The notes under the pieces are model-generated. The model had not been told where the DNA came from and ran no database searches. It worked only from the letters and a program-made list of their open reading frames with translations. Made by a program: the position numbers and the translations under genes. Below, one piece after another: positions 17,705 to 25,329 of a stretch of DNA of 64,000 nucleotides (its first letter is position 1; each line of letters starts with the position of its first letter). Origin of the DNA: CAMLFJ01 sp035524955 (GTDB lineage Bacteria; Methylomirabilota; Methylomirabilia; Rokubacteriales; CSP1-6); the NCBI GenBank assembly GCA_035524955.1, contig DATLFG010000107.1, positions 119,243 through 183,242 on the forward strand. Reading direction: 5' to 3'.

Positions 17705-18286
17705 ATGCGTGATCCAGACAAGCCCCAGCAGATCATCGAAGCCGCGGTTCGGGTCTTCGCCCGCAAGGGTTACTTCAGCTCGCGGGTGTCGGACATCGCG
17801 CGCGAGGCCGGGATCGCGGCCGGGACCATCTATCTCTACTTCAAGACCAAGGAAGACATCCTCATCACGCTCTTCCGGGAGAAGATGTCGACGTTCGTCT
17901 CGTCCCTGCGGCGCGCGATCGCCGACGAGCCCGACGCGGTGGCCAAGGTGCGGCGGCTCGTCCACCTCCACTTCCAGATGCTGGAGGGGGACCCCGACCT
18001 CGCCGAGGTGGTGCAGGTCGAGCTGCGCCAGGGCCAGAAGTTCTTCCGCGGGGCCTCGAGCCAGGAGATCGCCGCGTACTTCGCGCTGATCGGCTCGGTC
18101 CTGGAGGAAGGCGTGGACGAGGGGCTCTTCAAGTCCGACCTCCCCGTCAAGGTCGCCACCAAGATGCTGTTCGGCGCCATGGACCAGGTGGCCACGTCCT
18201 GGGTGCTGGGCAAGCGCGGCTACCGGCTCGTGGACACCGCGCCCGCGGTGGCCGATCTGTTCCTGCAGGGCGTGGCCCGCCGCTAG
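17705..18286 (+). CDS. TetR/AcrR-family regulator of the fatty-acid/PHA cluster
   Basis: 193 residues from ATG 17705, just after the palindrome; the longer frame from 17654 would translate the promoter. N-terminal TetR helix-turn-helix: IIEAAVRVFARKGYFSSRVS, then I-A-R-E-A-G-I-A-A-G-T-I-Y-L-Y-F-K-T-K. The C-terminal ligand domain resembles FadR/PsrA-type fatty-acyl-CoA sensors in layout, though specificity cannot be read. It starts a plus-strand run of enoyl-CoA hydratase, SDR, SCP2 and PHA genes, so an acyl-CoA-responsive repressor is the simplest model. Confidence 0.9.
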   Translation: MRDPDKPQQIIEAAVRVFARKGYFSSRVSDIAREAGIAAGTIYLYFKTKEDILITLFREKMSTFVSSLRRAIADEPDAVAKVRRLVHLHFQMLEGDPDLAEVVQVELRQGQKFFRGASSQEIAAYFALIGSVLEEGVDEGLFKSDLPVKVATKMLFGAMDQVATSWVLGKRGYRLVDTAPAVADLFLQGVARR

Positions 18287-18312
18287 CCCGCCGCCGAGAG
18301 GAGATCCGTCCG

Positions 18313-19086
18313 ATGCCGTACGAGACCCTGATCCTGAGCCGCGAGGAGCGCTTCGCGATCATCACCCTCAACCGCCCACCCGCCAACGCGATCAGCGAGA
18401 CGCTCATGCGGGAGCTGAACGCCGCCCTGTCCGAGCTGGAGGCCGACGACGGCGTGCGCGCGGTGATCATCACCGGCGCAGGGGACCGGATCTTCTGCGC
18501 GGGCGCGGACCTGGGCTCGGCCTTCCAGGGCGCGGACGTCGGCGCCTTCATCCGCTTCGGCAACAGCGTGGTCCGCCGCATCGAGCGCTTCCCGAAGCCG
18601 GTGGTCGCCGCGATCAACGGGCACGCCCTGGGGGGCGGCTGCGAGATCGCGATGGGCTGCCACATCCGCATCTTGAAAGAGACCGCGCGGATGGGCCAGA
18701 CCGAATCCAACCTCGGCATCACCCCCGGCTTCGGCGGCACCCAGCGCTACCCGCGCCTGATGGGCCGCGGCCTGGCCCTCGAGCACCTGATTCTGGGCAC
18801 GCAGGTGCCGGCGCAGGAGTGCTATCGCATCGGACTGGTGAACCGGCTCGCGAAGGAAGGGGAGACGCTCGACGCCGCGAAGGCGATGGCCCGCGAGCTG
18901 GCCAGGCGGCCGCCGGTCGCCACCCGGCTCATCATCGAGGCGGTGGACGACGGTCTCCACGCGCCCATCGATACCGCGATCGAGATCGAGGTGCGCGCGT
19001 TCCTGCAGACGCTCCGCACCGAGGACGCGGCCGAGGGCATCCAGGCCTTCTTCCAGAAACGCCCCGCCGACTTCAAGGGCCGCTAG
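18313..19086 (+). CDS. Enoyl-CoA hydratase
   Basis: 257 residues, ATG after GAGAGGAGA. Both hydratase glutamates are present, in GGGCEIAMGC and QTESNLGITPGFGGTQR. Oxyanion-hole segments IFCAGADL and GHALGGGCE are also intact. It should hydrate 2-enoyl-CoA to (S)-3-hydroxyacyl-CoA in beta-oxidation. It is second in the TetR-led run, three bases before the SDR gene. Confidence 0.93.
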   Translation: MPYETLILSREERFAIITLNRPPANAISETLMRELNAALSELEADDGVRAVIITGAGDRIFCAGADLGSAFQGADVGAFIRFGNSVVRRIERFPKPVVAAINGHALGGGCEIAMGCHIRILKETARMGQTESNLGITPGFGGTQRYPRLMGRGLALEHLILGTQVPAQECYRIGLVNRLAKEGETLDAAKAMARELARRPPVATRLIIEAVDDGLHAPIDTAIEIEVRAFLQTLRTEDAAEGIQAFFQKRPADFKGR

Positions 19087-19088
19087 GC

Positions 19089-19838
19089 GTGGATCTCGGC
19101 ATCGCGGGCAAGACCGCGCTCGTCACCGGTGGGGCGCGAAGCCTGGGCAAGCAGGACTGCCTGACCCTGGCCGCGGAGGGCTGCCGGGTCATCGTGCTGG
19201 ACCTCAACGGGGAGGGGGCGGCGGAGGCGGCGCGGGAGATCACCGACGCGGGTGGCGTCGCCCGCGGCTACGCCGCGGACATCACCGAGCGGGCGGTTCT
19301 GACCGAGGTCCTGCGCCGCGCGGAGAACGAGGTGGGCCCGATCGACATCTGCGTGAACAATGCCGGGTGGATCTACACGATGGGCCAGCTCAAGGACACC
19401 GCGGACGAGGACTGGGATCTCAACCTCCGCATCAACCTGACCGGCACCTACAACGTCACCAAGGCGGTATTCCCCGGGATGCGCGAGCGGCGGTGGGGCC
19501 GCGTGATCTGCATGGCCTCCATCGCGGGCCTGATGGGTGGGTTCGGCCAGACCGCCTACGCCACGAGCAAGATGGGGGTCATCGGCTTCGCGCGGTCGGT
19601 GGCGCTCGAGGGGGCGCGGTACAATGTGACGTCCAACGTGATCGCGCCCGGCATCGTAGGGCCGAACGCGAATCTGTCGCCGCTGTACGAGCGCATGGTC
19701 AAGCGGGTGGCTATGCAGCGAGAGGGGCAGCCCGAGGACATCGCCAGCGCGATCGCGTTCCTGTGCTCGGAGCGCGCGCGCTACATCACGGGGGCCGTGC
19801 TCACCGTCACCGGGGGCATGGACCTCTTCACGTTCTAA
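19089..19838 (+). CDS. Short-chain dehydrogenase/reductase
   Basis: 249 residues from GTG 19089, two bases after the hydratase stop. Catalytic Ser in ICMASIAG, YATSK active-site motif and the NNAG motif are present. The cofactor loop reads TGGARSLGKQ, where classical SDRs end GxG, so the third glycine is replaced. A role as 3-hydroxyacyl-CoA dehydrogenase or ketoacyl reductase is suggested by the neighbours; NAD versus NADP use is not clear. Confidence 0.87.
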   Translation: MDLGIAGKTALVTGGARSLGKQDCLTLAAEGCRVIVLDLNGEGAAEAAREITDAGGVARGYAADITERAVLTEVLRRAENEVGPIDICVNNAGWIYTMGQLKDTADEDWDLNLRINLTGTYNVTKAVFPGMRERRWGRVICMASIAGLMGGFGQTAYATSKMGVIGFARSVALEGARYNVTSNVIAPGIVGPNANLSPLYERMVKRVAMQREGQPEDIASAIAFLCSERARYITGAVLTVTGGMDLFTF

Positions 19839-19871
19839 CCGTCGAGGTTCGAGAGGAGAAGGAGACGCGCC

Positions 19872-20192
19872 ATGCCGACAGTCAAGGAGACCTTCGACAA
19901 CATGGCCTCCCGGTTCCGCGCCGAGAAGGCCGCCGGGGTGAACGCCACCATCCAGTACGACATCACCGGGGACCAGGGCGGGACGTGGAACGCGGTCATC
20001 AAAGACGGCGCCTGCAGTGTCAGCCAGGGCGCGGCCGCGAGCCCGAACCTCACGCTCACGATGTCCTCGCAGGACTGGCTCGACATGACCGGGGGCAAGC
20101 TCTCCGGGCAGATGGCCTTCATGTCCGGCAAGCTGAAGCTGAAGGGGGACATGGGCCTCGCCATGAAGGTGGGGAGCCTGTTCCAGGTATAG
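19872..20192 (+). CDS. SCP2 sterol-carrier-domain lipid-binding protein
   Basis: 106 residues; strong ribosome binding site (AGGAGAAGGAG). A single SCP2 domain: N-terminal helix, beta strands around IQYDITGD, N-L-T-L-T-M-S-S-Q-D-W-L-D-M, then the G-K-L-S-G-Q-M-A-F-M-S-G-K-L-K-L-K-G-D hallmark. It binds acyl chains or acyl-CoA in a hydrophobic tunnel. Located between beta-oxidation and PHA synthase genes, it may carry acyl-CoA intermediates. Confidence 0.9.
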   Translation: MPTVKETFDNMASRFRAEKAAGVNATIQYDITGDQGGTWNAVIKDGACSVSQGAAASPNLTLTMSSQDWLDMTGGKLSGQMAFMSGKLKLKGDMGLAMKVGSLFQV

Positions 20193-20198
20193 GGAATC

Positions 20199-20280
20199 GA
20201 AGGGGGCCTCGACGGCCCCCTCCGAGCCTCCCCCCGGAATCGGGGGTTGCGCCGGCGAAGCCGGCGCTCGAAAGTGGCCA
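20199..20280 (+). repeat. Intergenic hairpin repeat, family A, copy 1
   Basis: A G5-rich hairpin (GGGGGCC, TCGAC, GGCCCCC at 20202-20220) is followed by CTCCGAGCC. A second perfect hairpin follows (GCGCCGGC, GAA, GCCGGCGC at 20249-20267), ending CTCGAAAGTGGCCA. The same order of elements recurs at 27151 and, inverted, at 57893. It may also end the upstream transcript. Confidence 0.75.
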
Positions 20281-20327
20281 TTCCGACACCCGCCGGCGGC
20301 CGCGCGCCAGTTCGGCCCCGTGGGCGG

Positions 20328-20357
20328 TTGACGCGTAGCGTCAGGCGAGGATAGGAT
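20328..20357 (+). promoter_or_regulatory. phaC promoter with TGACGC inverted repeat
   Basis: TTGACG (20328-20333), 18 bases, TAGGAT (20352-20357), then six bases to the ATG. TGACGC-GTA-GCGTCA, a perfect dyad at 20329-20343, overlaps the -35 and could be an operator, for instance for PhaR. GGAGG lies only one base from the ATG, too close for normal use. Confidence 0.6.
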
Positions 20358-20363
20358 GGAGGC

Positions 20364-21464
20364 ATGAAGGACGAGCTCTTCACGATGATGGGAGAGACGC
20401 CGGCGATGTCGCCGGAGTTGCTGGCGCGGATGCGGGAGGAGGCCAACCGCAACCTCCTCCGCCTCAAGCACTTCGGCGAGATGGTGATGAATCCCAAGGA
20501 GCCGAAGGTCGGGCCCACCCCCAGGCAGGAGATCTTCCGCACCAACAAGTCGAGGCTCTGGCGCTACGAGTCCCGGCGCACGGTCCGGACCCCGCTGCTC
20601 TTCGTGCCCAACCTGGGCATCAGCCGGCCGTACATCTTCGACCTGATGCCCAAGGGGTCGTTCGTCGAACATATGACCGCGCTCGGCTTCGACTTCTACC
20701 TGGTGGACTGGGGGGTGTTCGGCGAGGAGGACAACGGGCTCACTGTCGAGGACGCGGTGACCAGGATCCTCCCCCGCATGGCCCGCAAGGCTCTCGAATC
20801 CTCGGGGGCCGCCGAGATGTCGGTGCTCGGCTACTGCATGGGCGCGCCGCTCTCGGCCAGCTTCGTCGCCACGCACCCGGAGTTCCCGCTCAAGAACTAC
20901 ATCGACATGGCGGGCCCCATCGACTTCGCCCATGTCGGGCTCTTCGGCAAGTGGCTGGGCCCGGAGGTGTTCGATGTGGACAAGTACGTGGACACCCTCG
21001 GCAGCATCCCGGCCGAGATGGTCAAGATGGGGTTCAAGCTGCTCAAGCCCACCATGGACGTGAGCACCAACCTGAATCTCTGGTGGAACCTGTGGAACCC
21101 GGACTACGTGTCCGGCTTCAACGCGCTCAACAAGTGGGCCAACGAGTACCTTCCGTTTCCGGGGGAGTTCTTCCGCCAGTGGGTCCGGGACTTCTACCAG
21201 CAGAACAAGCTGATCAAGGGCGAGCTCACGATGGCGGGCCGGCGCGTGGACCTGCGCGAGATCCGCTGTCCGGTGCTCGCGGTCGGCGCCAAGGAGGACA
21301 ATATCGCACCGCCCGCGTGCGTGAAGCCGCTGATCGACGTGGTGAGCACGCGCGACAAGGAGTACGTGGAGCTGCCCGGTGGGCACATCTCGCTGATCGC
21401 CGGACGCGGCGCCTCGGTGCATTGCTGGCCGAAGGTGGCGTCCTGGCTGGCCGCGCGCTCGTAG
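20364..21464 (+). CDS. phaC: Class III poly(3-hydroxyalkanoate) synthase, catalytic subunit
   Basis: 366 residues, the usual size of class III PhaC (about 355) rather than class I (about 580). The lipase-like box is GYCMG with nucleophile Cys158. The catalytic Asp is in GAKEDNIAP and His in PGGHIS. It polymerises (R)-3-hydroxyacyl-CoA on granules together with PhaE, encoded 22 bases downstream. The promoter at 20328 suggests separate transcription from the SCP2 gene. Confidence 0.94.
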   Translation: MKDELFTMMGETPAMSPELLARMREEANRNLLRLKHFGEMVMNPKEPKVGPTPRQEIFRTNKSRLWRYESRRTVRTPLLFVPNLGISRPYIFDLMPKGSFVEHMTALGFDFYLVDWGVFGEEDNGLTVEDAVTRILPRMARKALESSGAAEMSVLGYCMGAPLSASFVATHPEFPLKNYIDMAGPIDFAHVGLFGKWLGPEVFDVDKYVDTLGSIPAEMVKMGFKLLKPTMDVSTNLNLWWNLWNPDYVSGFNALNKWANEYLPFPGEFFRQWVRDFYQQNKLIKGELTMAGRRVDLREIRCPVLAVGAKEDNIAPPACVKPLIDVVSTRDKEYVELPGGHISLIAGRGASVHCWPKVASWLAARS

Positions 21465-21486
21465 GGCGAGGCCGAGGAGCGTCGTC

Positions 21487-22026
21487 ATGGCCGACAACCC
21501 CAGTCAACAGCTGCTCGACATGTGGAAGCGCCAGGTGGAAGAGGGCACCCAGGCCTGGCTGCGCATGATGGGGCAGGCCCAGGCGCCGACGGCCGGCACC
21601 GCCATGGACCCGCAAGCCTTCTGGCGGCCGTTCATGGACCAGGGCATGGCGGCCTGGTCGAAGGTCATGACCCAGGGGACGGCGCCGTCGCCGGACCTGA
21701 TGGCCCAGTGGAAGCAGTTTCTCGACCAGTGGATCGCCGCCTGGTCGCGCGTGCTCGAGCAGGCGATGGGCACCGACAACTTCGCCCGGCTCATGGGCAA
21801 GCAGCTCGAAGGCTTCCTGAACGTCTCGGCTCCGATCAAGAAGGCGGCCGAGCAGCAGATCGACGCCTCGCTGGCCGGGCTCGGCATCCCGTCGCGGAGC
21901 CAGATCACGGCCCTGGCCCGCCACGTGGCACAGGTCGAGGAGAAGATCGACGCACTCGAGGACAAGGTGGACCGTGTCCTCCGACGTCTCCCCGACGCCG
22001 CAGCGCCCCGGACGGAGCGGGCATGA
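21487..22026 (+). CDS. phaE: PhaE-like subunit of class III PHA synthase
   Basis: 179 residues, GAGGAG ribosome site. Trp/Met/Gln-rich amphipathic helices (W-K-R-Q-V-E-E-G-T-Q-A-W, Q-W-I-A-A-W-S-R-V-L-E-Q) are followed by GIPSRSQITALARHVAQVEE and a coiled coil, the C-terminal pattern of PhaE. It forms the PhaEC complex and stimulates PhaC. Shorter than Chromatium-type PhaE (about 350), so assignment rests on the C-terminal motif and position. Confidence 0.82.
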   Translation: MADNPSQQLLDMWKRQVEEGTQAWLRMMGQAQAPTAGTAMDPQAFWRPFMDQGMAAWSKVMTQGTAPSPDLMAQWKQFLDQWIAAWSRVLEQAMGTDNFARLMGKQLEGFLNVSAPIKKAAEQQIDASLAGLGIPSRSQITALARHVAQVEEKIDALEDKVDRVLRRLPDAAAPRTERA

Positions 22027-22604
22027 TCGGGATCACGATCGATGCCATCGCGGTCGGGGACAGCGCCCAGCTCACCCGCCGCGTGACGGACGGCGACATC
22101 GCGTCGTTCGTTGACTCGGTGGGCGACCACAATCCGGTGCACGCGGACCGCGAGTACGCCGCCTCCACCACGTTCAAGGAGCCGATCGCGCCGGGGATCT
22201 GGACCGCGGGCCTGATCTCGGCGGTCATCGGCACGCGGCTGCCCGGCCCCGGGGCGATCTACCTCTCGCAGGACCTCAAGTTCCTCAAGCCGGTGAAGGC
22301 GGGAGACTCGATCTCGGCCCGCGTCGAGGTCCTCGAGATCAACCGCGAGCGGAACCGCATCCGGCTGCGCACCGTGTGCACCAACCAGCGCGCGGAGGAC
22401 GTGCTGAGCGGCGAGGCCGTGGTGATGCCGTCACGCACCCCGGTGCAGTACACGCGTCCGGGGGAATCCATGAGCGCGATGGCCCTCTGGACACTCCAGC
22501 CGCTCGCCTGGATGGCCCAGGGAGCCGCGATCTGGGGCATGCTCGGCCTCTCCGCGCTCGCGGGCGCCGCGCCGGTCGCGCCCACGCGTCCGCCCTCGAC
22601 GTAG
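22023..22604 (+). CDS. phaJ: (R)-specific enoyl-CoA hydratase, PhaJ-like, with hydrophobic tail
   Basis: 193 residues, ATG overlapping the phaE stop (ATGA). MaoC/hydratase-2 motif DIASFVDSVGDHNPVH with catalytic Asp and His, then FKEPIAPGIWTAGLISAVIG. Hydratase 2 converts 2-enoyl-CoA from beta-oxidation to (R)-3-hydroxyacyl-CoA, the PhaC substrate. The last 45 residues (M-A-L-W-T-L-Q-P-L-A-W-M-A-Q-G-A-A) are an extra amphipathic or hydrophobic segment unlike normal PhaJ (about 140 residues). That tail might anchor it to the granule. Confidence 0.88.
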   Translation: MIGITIDAIAVGDSAQLTRRVTDGDIASFVDSVGDHNPVHADREYAASTTFKEPIAPGIWTAGLISAVIGTRLPGPGAIYLSQDLKFLKPVKAGDSISARVEVLEINRERNRIRLRTVCTNQRAEDVLSGEAVVMPSRTPVQYTRPGESMSAMALWTLQPLAWMAQGAAIWGMLGLSALAGAAPVAPTRPPST

Positions 22605-22641
22605 CCCACGTCGCACGCGTCACCGCGCGCCCCGGCCCGCC

Positions 22642-22671
22642 TTGTGGGGGTCTGGACCCCGGTGCTAGACT
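22642..22671 (+). promoter_or_regulatory. phaR promoter with 14-bp dyad
   Basis: TTGTGG (22642-22647), 18 bases, TAGACT (22666-22671). Between them GGGGTC-TG-GACCCC (22647-22660) is a perfect dyad, a possible operator. ATG is ten bases after the -10 and has no ribosome site. Confidence 0.45.
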
Positions 22672-22681
22672 GATCTTCGCC

Positions 22682-23182
22682 ATGGCGTACGTCATCAAGC
22701 GCTACTCCAATCGGAAGCTGTACGACACGCAGGAGAGCCGCTACGTCACGCTCGAGGAACTCGAGGAGCTGATCCGGGCCGGCCGGGAGATCTCGGTGGT
22801 GGACGTGTCCACCGGCGAGGATCTCACCTCGGTCACGCTCGCCCAGATCATCCTGGAGAACGAGCGCAATCACCGGGCCGCGCTGCCGACCGTCTTTCTG
22901 CATCAGCTCATCAAGCACGGCGAGGCCTGGCAGGACTTCGTGCAGAAGTCCCTGCGCTCGAGCCTGGAAGGGCTCATGACCAGCCAGCGCGAGACCGACC
23001 GGGTGCTGCGGGAATGGGCGTCGCGCGCCGGGTGGCTCACCGCCACGGTGGCCGAATCGCCCGCCAGGGCGGAGAAACGGGCGGAGCCGGCGGAGGCCGA
23101 CGCGCTACGCGAGGAGGTGTCGGTGCTGCGGGAGCAGCTGCGCACGCTCGAGGAGCGGCTCGAGAAGAAGCGGGAGAAATAG
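22682..23182 (+). CDS. phaR: Polyhydroxyalkanoate synthesis regulator PhaR
   Basis: 166 residues from ATG 22682. N-terminal PHB/PHA accumulation DNA-binding domain IKRYSNRKLYDTQESRYVTL, then a PHB-accumulation region (I-S-V-V-D-V-S-T-G-E-D-L-T) and a C-terminal coiled coil (R-E-E-V-S-V-L-R-E-Q-L). PhaR represses phasin and its own gene, and leaves DNA when it binds nascent PHA. The phasin gene is the next gene, on the opposite strand. Confidence 0.94.
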   Translation: MAYVIKRYSNRKLYDTQESRYVTLEELEELIRAGREISVVDVSTGEDLTSVTLAQIILENERNHRAALPTVFLHQLIKHGEAWQDFVQKSLRSSLEGLMTSQRETDRVLREWASRAGWLTATVAESPARAEKRAEPAEADALREEVSVLREQLRTLEERLEKKREK

Positions 23183-23220
23183 CCGCGGTCCGGGTTCCCC
23201 CGAACCGCGGTCGGGCGCGT

Positions 23221-23664
23221 CTACGCGATCGGGGTGTAGAGGGACTGCACCTTGCCGGCGAGCTGGGAGAAGGTGGCCTGGATCTCCCTGCCGGTGTGAT
23301 CGGCCGTCGCCTGCAGCCGCTCAGCCGCGCGGGCCATCGCCTGCGCGGTGCCCTCGAAGAGCTTGAAGGTCCGCTGCGTGCTCTCGACCGACTCGAGTAC
23401 GCTCGTCTGGTAGAAGTTCATCGGATCGCGCGGCGCGCCCTGCAGCTCGCCCTGGCGGCGCCGCACGTACGACTGCCCTTCCTTCGCCGCCTCGACCGCA
23501 GAGGACTGGAGCTCGGCGTAGAGCCGGACACCCTCCTTCGCGGTGCTGGCCGAGAGGTCCACGAGCTCACGGAGGACCTTCTGGTTCGTGTCCGCCCAGA
23601 GAGAGAAGACCTCCACCGCGCGGCCCTGCAGGTCATTGGATGGCTGCATCGGGTTCGTCGTCAT
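23221..23664 (-). CDS. phaP: Phasin (PHA granule-associated protein)
   Basis: 147 residues, AAGGAG ribosome site. Fully helical, with no Cys, and amphipathic: V-F-S-L-W-A-D-T-N-Q-K-V-L-R-E-L-V-D, S-A-S-T-A-K-E-G, F-K-L-F-E-G-T-A-Q-A-M-A-R-A-A. Matches phasin-family proteins that coat PHA granules. It converges with phaR, the likely repressor, and has its own promoter at 23706-23733. Confidence 0.88.
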   Translation of the reverse strand: MTTNPMQPSNDLQGRAVEVFSLWADTNQKVLRELVDLSASTAKEGVRLYAELQSSAVEAAKEGQSYVRRRQGELQGAPRDPMNFYQTSVLESVESTQRTFKLFEGTAQAMARAAERLQATADHTGREIQATFSQLAGKVQSLYTPIA

Positions 23665-23705
23665 CGTCTGCTCCTTGTCGTCGGGTCGGTTTGGCTACAG
23701 GGCGA

Positions 23706-23733
23706 GGATAACGCGCTGCGTAACAGGCGTCAA
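23706..23733 (-). promoter_or_regulatory. Phasin promoter
   Basis: Minus strand: TTGACG, 16 bases, TTATCC. The -35 lies in a TGACGC box like that at the phaC promoter, and another TGACGCGT lies 10 bases away at 23745-23752, supporting shared control. Start of transcription about 23699. Confidence 0.5.
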
Positions 23734-23813
23734 GAGTTTTATTGCGACGCGTCATCCCCGGCGTGGTATACGAGTGTCGCAGCCGGAGTCATCTTCGTAA
23801 CCCATCGAAAAAC

Positions 23814-25319
23814 ATGACCCTAGTGCGACTGGCCGAGGACGGACTCGACAAGTACGGGGAGTACGTCGCCCTCGCGTTCGAGGAGCGACAGTACACCAAC
23901 CTGGAGCAGCACCGGTCCGCCTCCCGGCTCGCGCACGCGCTCCGGCGGCTGGGCGTGGCGCCGGGCGATCGTGTCGTGGTGATGCTCCCGAACTGCCCCG
24001 AGGTGATCCAGAGCTACGGGGCCATCCTCAAGTGCGGGGCGGTCATCGTGCCGGTCATCTTCCTGCTCGGCGACAGGGAGGTGGCCCACATCCTGGCCGA
24101 CTCCGAGGCCAAGGTGGTGATCACCTCCACCGACATGCTGTGCAAGGTGGAGGGCCGGCTCGGGGTGCTGTCCACGCTCCACCACGTCCTGCTGGCCGAC
24201 GGCGAAGGGGAAGGCCGGACGCGCTTGCTCGCGGAGGAAACCGCGGCCGAGTCGTCGACCTTTGCCGCGGTCGACCGCGCGCCGGACGACCTCGCGGTCA
24301 TCCTCTACACCTCCGGGACCACGGGAGCGCCCAAGGGGGTCGCGCTGTCGCACGCCAACCTCGAGGCCAACGCACGGGCGGCCGCCTCCCTCAACGAGCT
24401 GGGGCGCGAGGAGTGGGCGGTGGCGGTGCTGCCCCTGTCGCATTCCTACGGCCTCACCGTGATGAACGCGGGACACATCCTCGGCTCGAAGGCGGTCCTG
24501 CTGCGCTGGTTCCACCCCGAGGCGGTGCTCCAGACGATCCAGGAGTTCCGGGCGGTGTCGATGTCCGCGGTGCCCACCATGCTCATCTACCTCCTCAACT
24601 ATCCCGACGCGGGACGCTTCGACACGTCGTCCATGCGGGTCTGGGGGTCGGGCGCGGCCCCGCTGCCGACGGAGATCGTCGAGCCCTTCGAGAAGAAGTT
24701 CGGCGGGCGCATCCTCGAGGGCTACGGGCTCACTGAGGCCTCGCCGGTGGTGTCGGCGCACCGTCTCTCGGGGCCCCGCAAGCTCGGTTCGGTCGGTCGC
24801 GCCATCCCCGGCGTGGCCGTCTCGATCCAGGACGACGAGGACCGGTCGCTGCCGGTCGAAGAGATCGGGGAAGTCTGCGTGAAGGGCGCCAACGTGATGG
24901 TCGGCTACTACCGGAACCCGGAGGAGACGGCGCGCACGGTGCGGGGCGGATGGCTCCATACCGGGGACATGGGCCGGCTCGACGCGGACGGCTTCCTCTT
25001 CATCGTCGAGCGCAAGAAGGACCTGATCATCCGCGGCGGGTTCAACATCTATCCCCGCGAGGTCGAGGAGGCGCTCTACGCCCATCCCCAGGTGGCGGAG
25101 GCGGCGGTGGTCGGGATGAAGGACCCGCTGATGGGCGAGGACGTGGTGGCGTTCGTGGTGATGAAGGACGGTCGAGGCGCCACCGCGGAGGAGCTCGCCG
25201 CGTTCTGCGAGACCCGACTGGCCCGCTTCAAGTGCCCGAAGCAGATCCGCTTCGTGGATTCGCTGCCCAGGAGCCCGATCGGCAAGATTCTACGAAAAGA
25301 GCTCCGCACGCAGGTGTGA
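23814..25319 (+). CDS. Acyl-CoA synthetase (AMP-forming)
   Basis: 501 residues from ATG 23814. P-loop YTSGTTGAPKG (about 163-173), GYGLTEASP, T-G-D-M-G-R-L-D-A-D-G-F and the C-terminal catalytic Lys in GKILRKEL are intact. It activates a carboxylic acid to acyl-AMP and then acyl-CoA; the chain-length pocket cannot be read. Divergent from the phasin gene. Likely feeds the beta-oxidation/PHA genes. Confidence 0.93.
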   Translation: MTLVRLAEDGLDKYGEYVALAFEERQYTNLEQHRSASRLAHALRRLGVAPGDRVVVMLPNCPEVIQSYGAILKCGAVIVPVIFLLGDREVAHILADSEAKVVITSTDMLCKVEGRLGVLSTLHHVLLADGEGEGRTRLLAEETAAESSTFAAVDRAPDDLAVILYTSGTTGAPKGVALSHANLEANARAAASLNELGREEWAVAVLPLSHSYGLTVMNAGHILGSKAVLLRWFHPEAVLQTIQEFRAVSMSAVPTMLIYLLNYPDAGRFDTSSMRVWGSGAAPLPTEIVEPFEKKFGGRILEGYGLTEASPVVSAHRLSGPRKLGSVGRAIPGVAVSIQDDEDRSLPVEEIGEVCVKGANVMVGYYRNPEETARTVRGGWLHTGDMGRLDADGFLFIVERKKDLIIRGGFNIYPREVEEALYAHPQVAEAAVVGMKDPLMGEDVVAFVVMKDGRGATAEELAAFCETRLARFKCPKQIRFVDSLPRSPIGKILRKELRTQV

Positions 25320-25329
25320 GGAGGAAACC

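Noticed and set aside
19083..21497. 804-codon minus-strand frame
   Set aside because: Runs antisense across SDR, SCP2 and phaC, all of which have clear family motifs on the plus strand.
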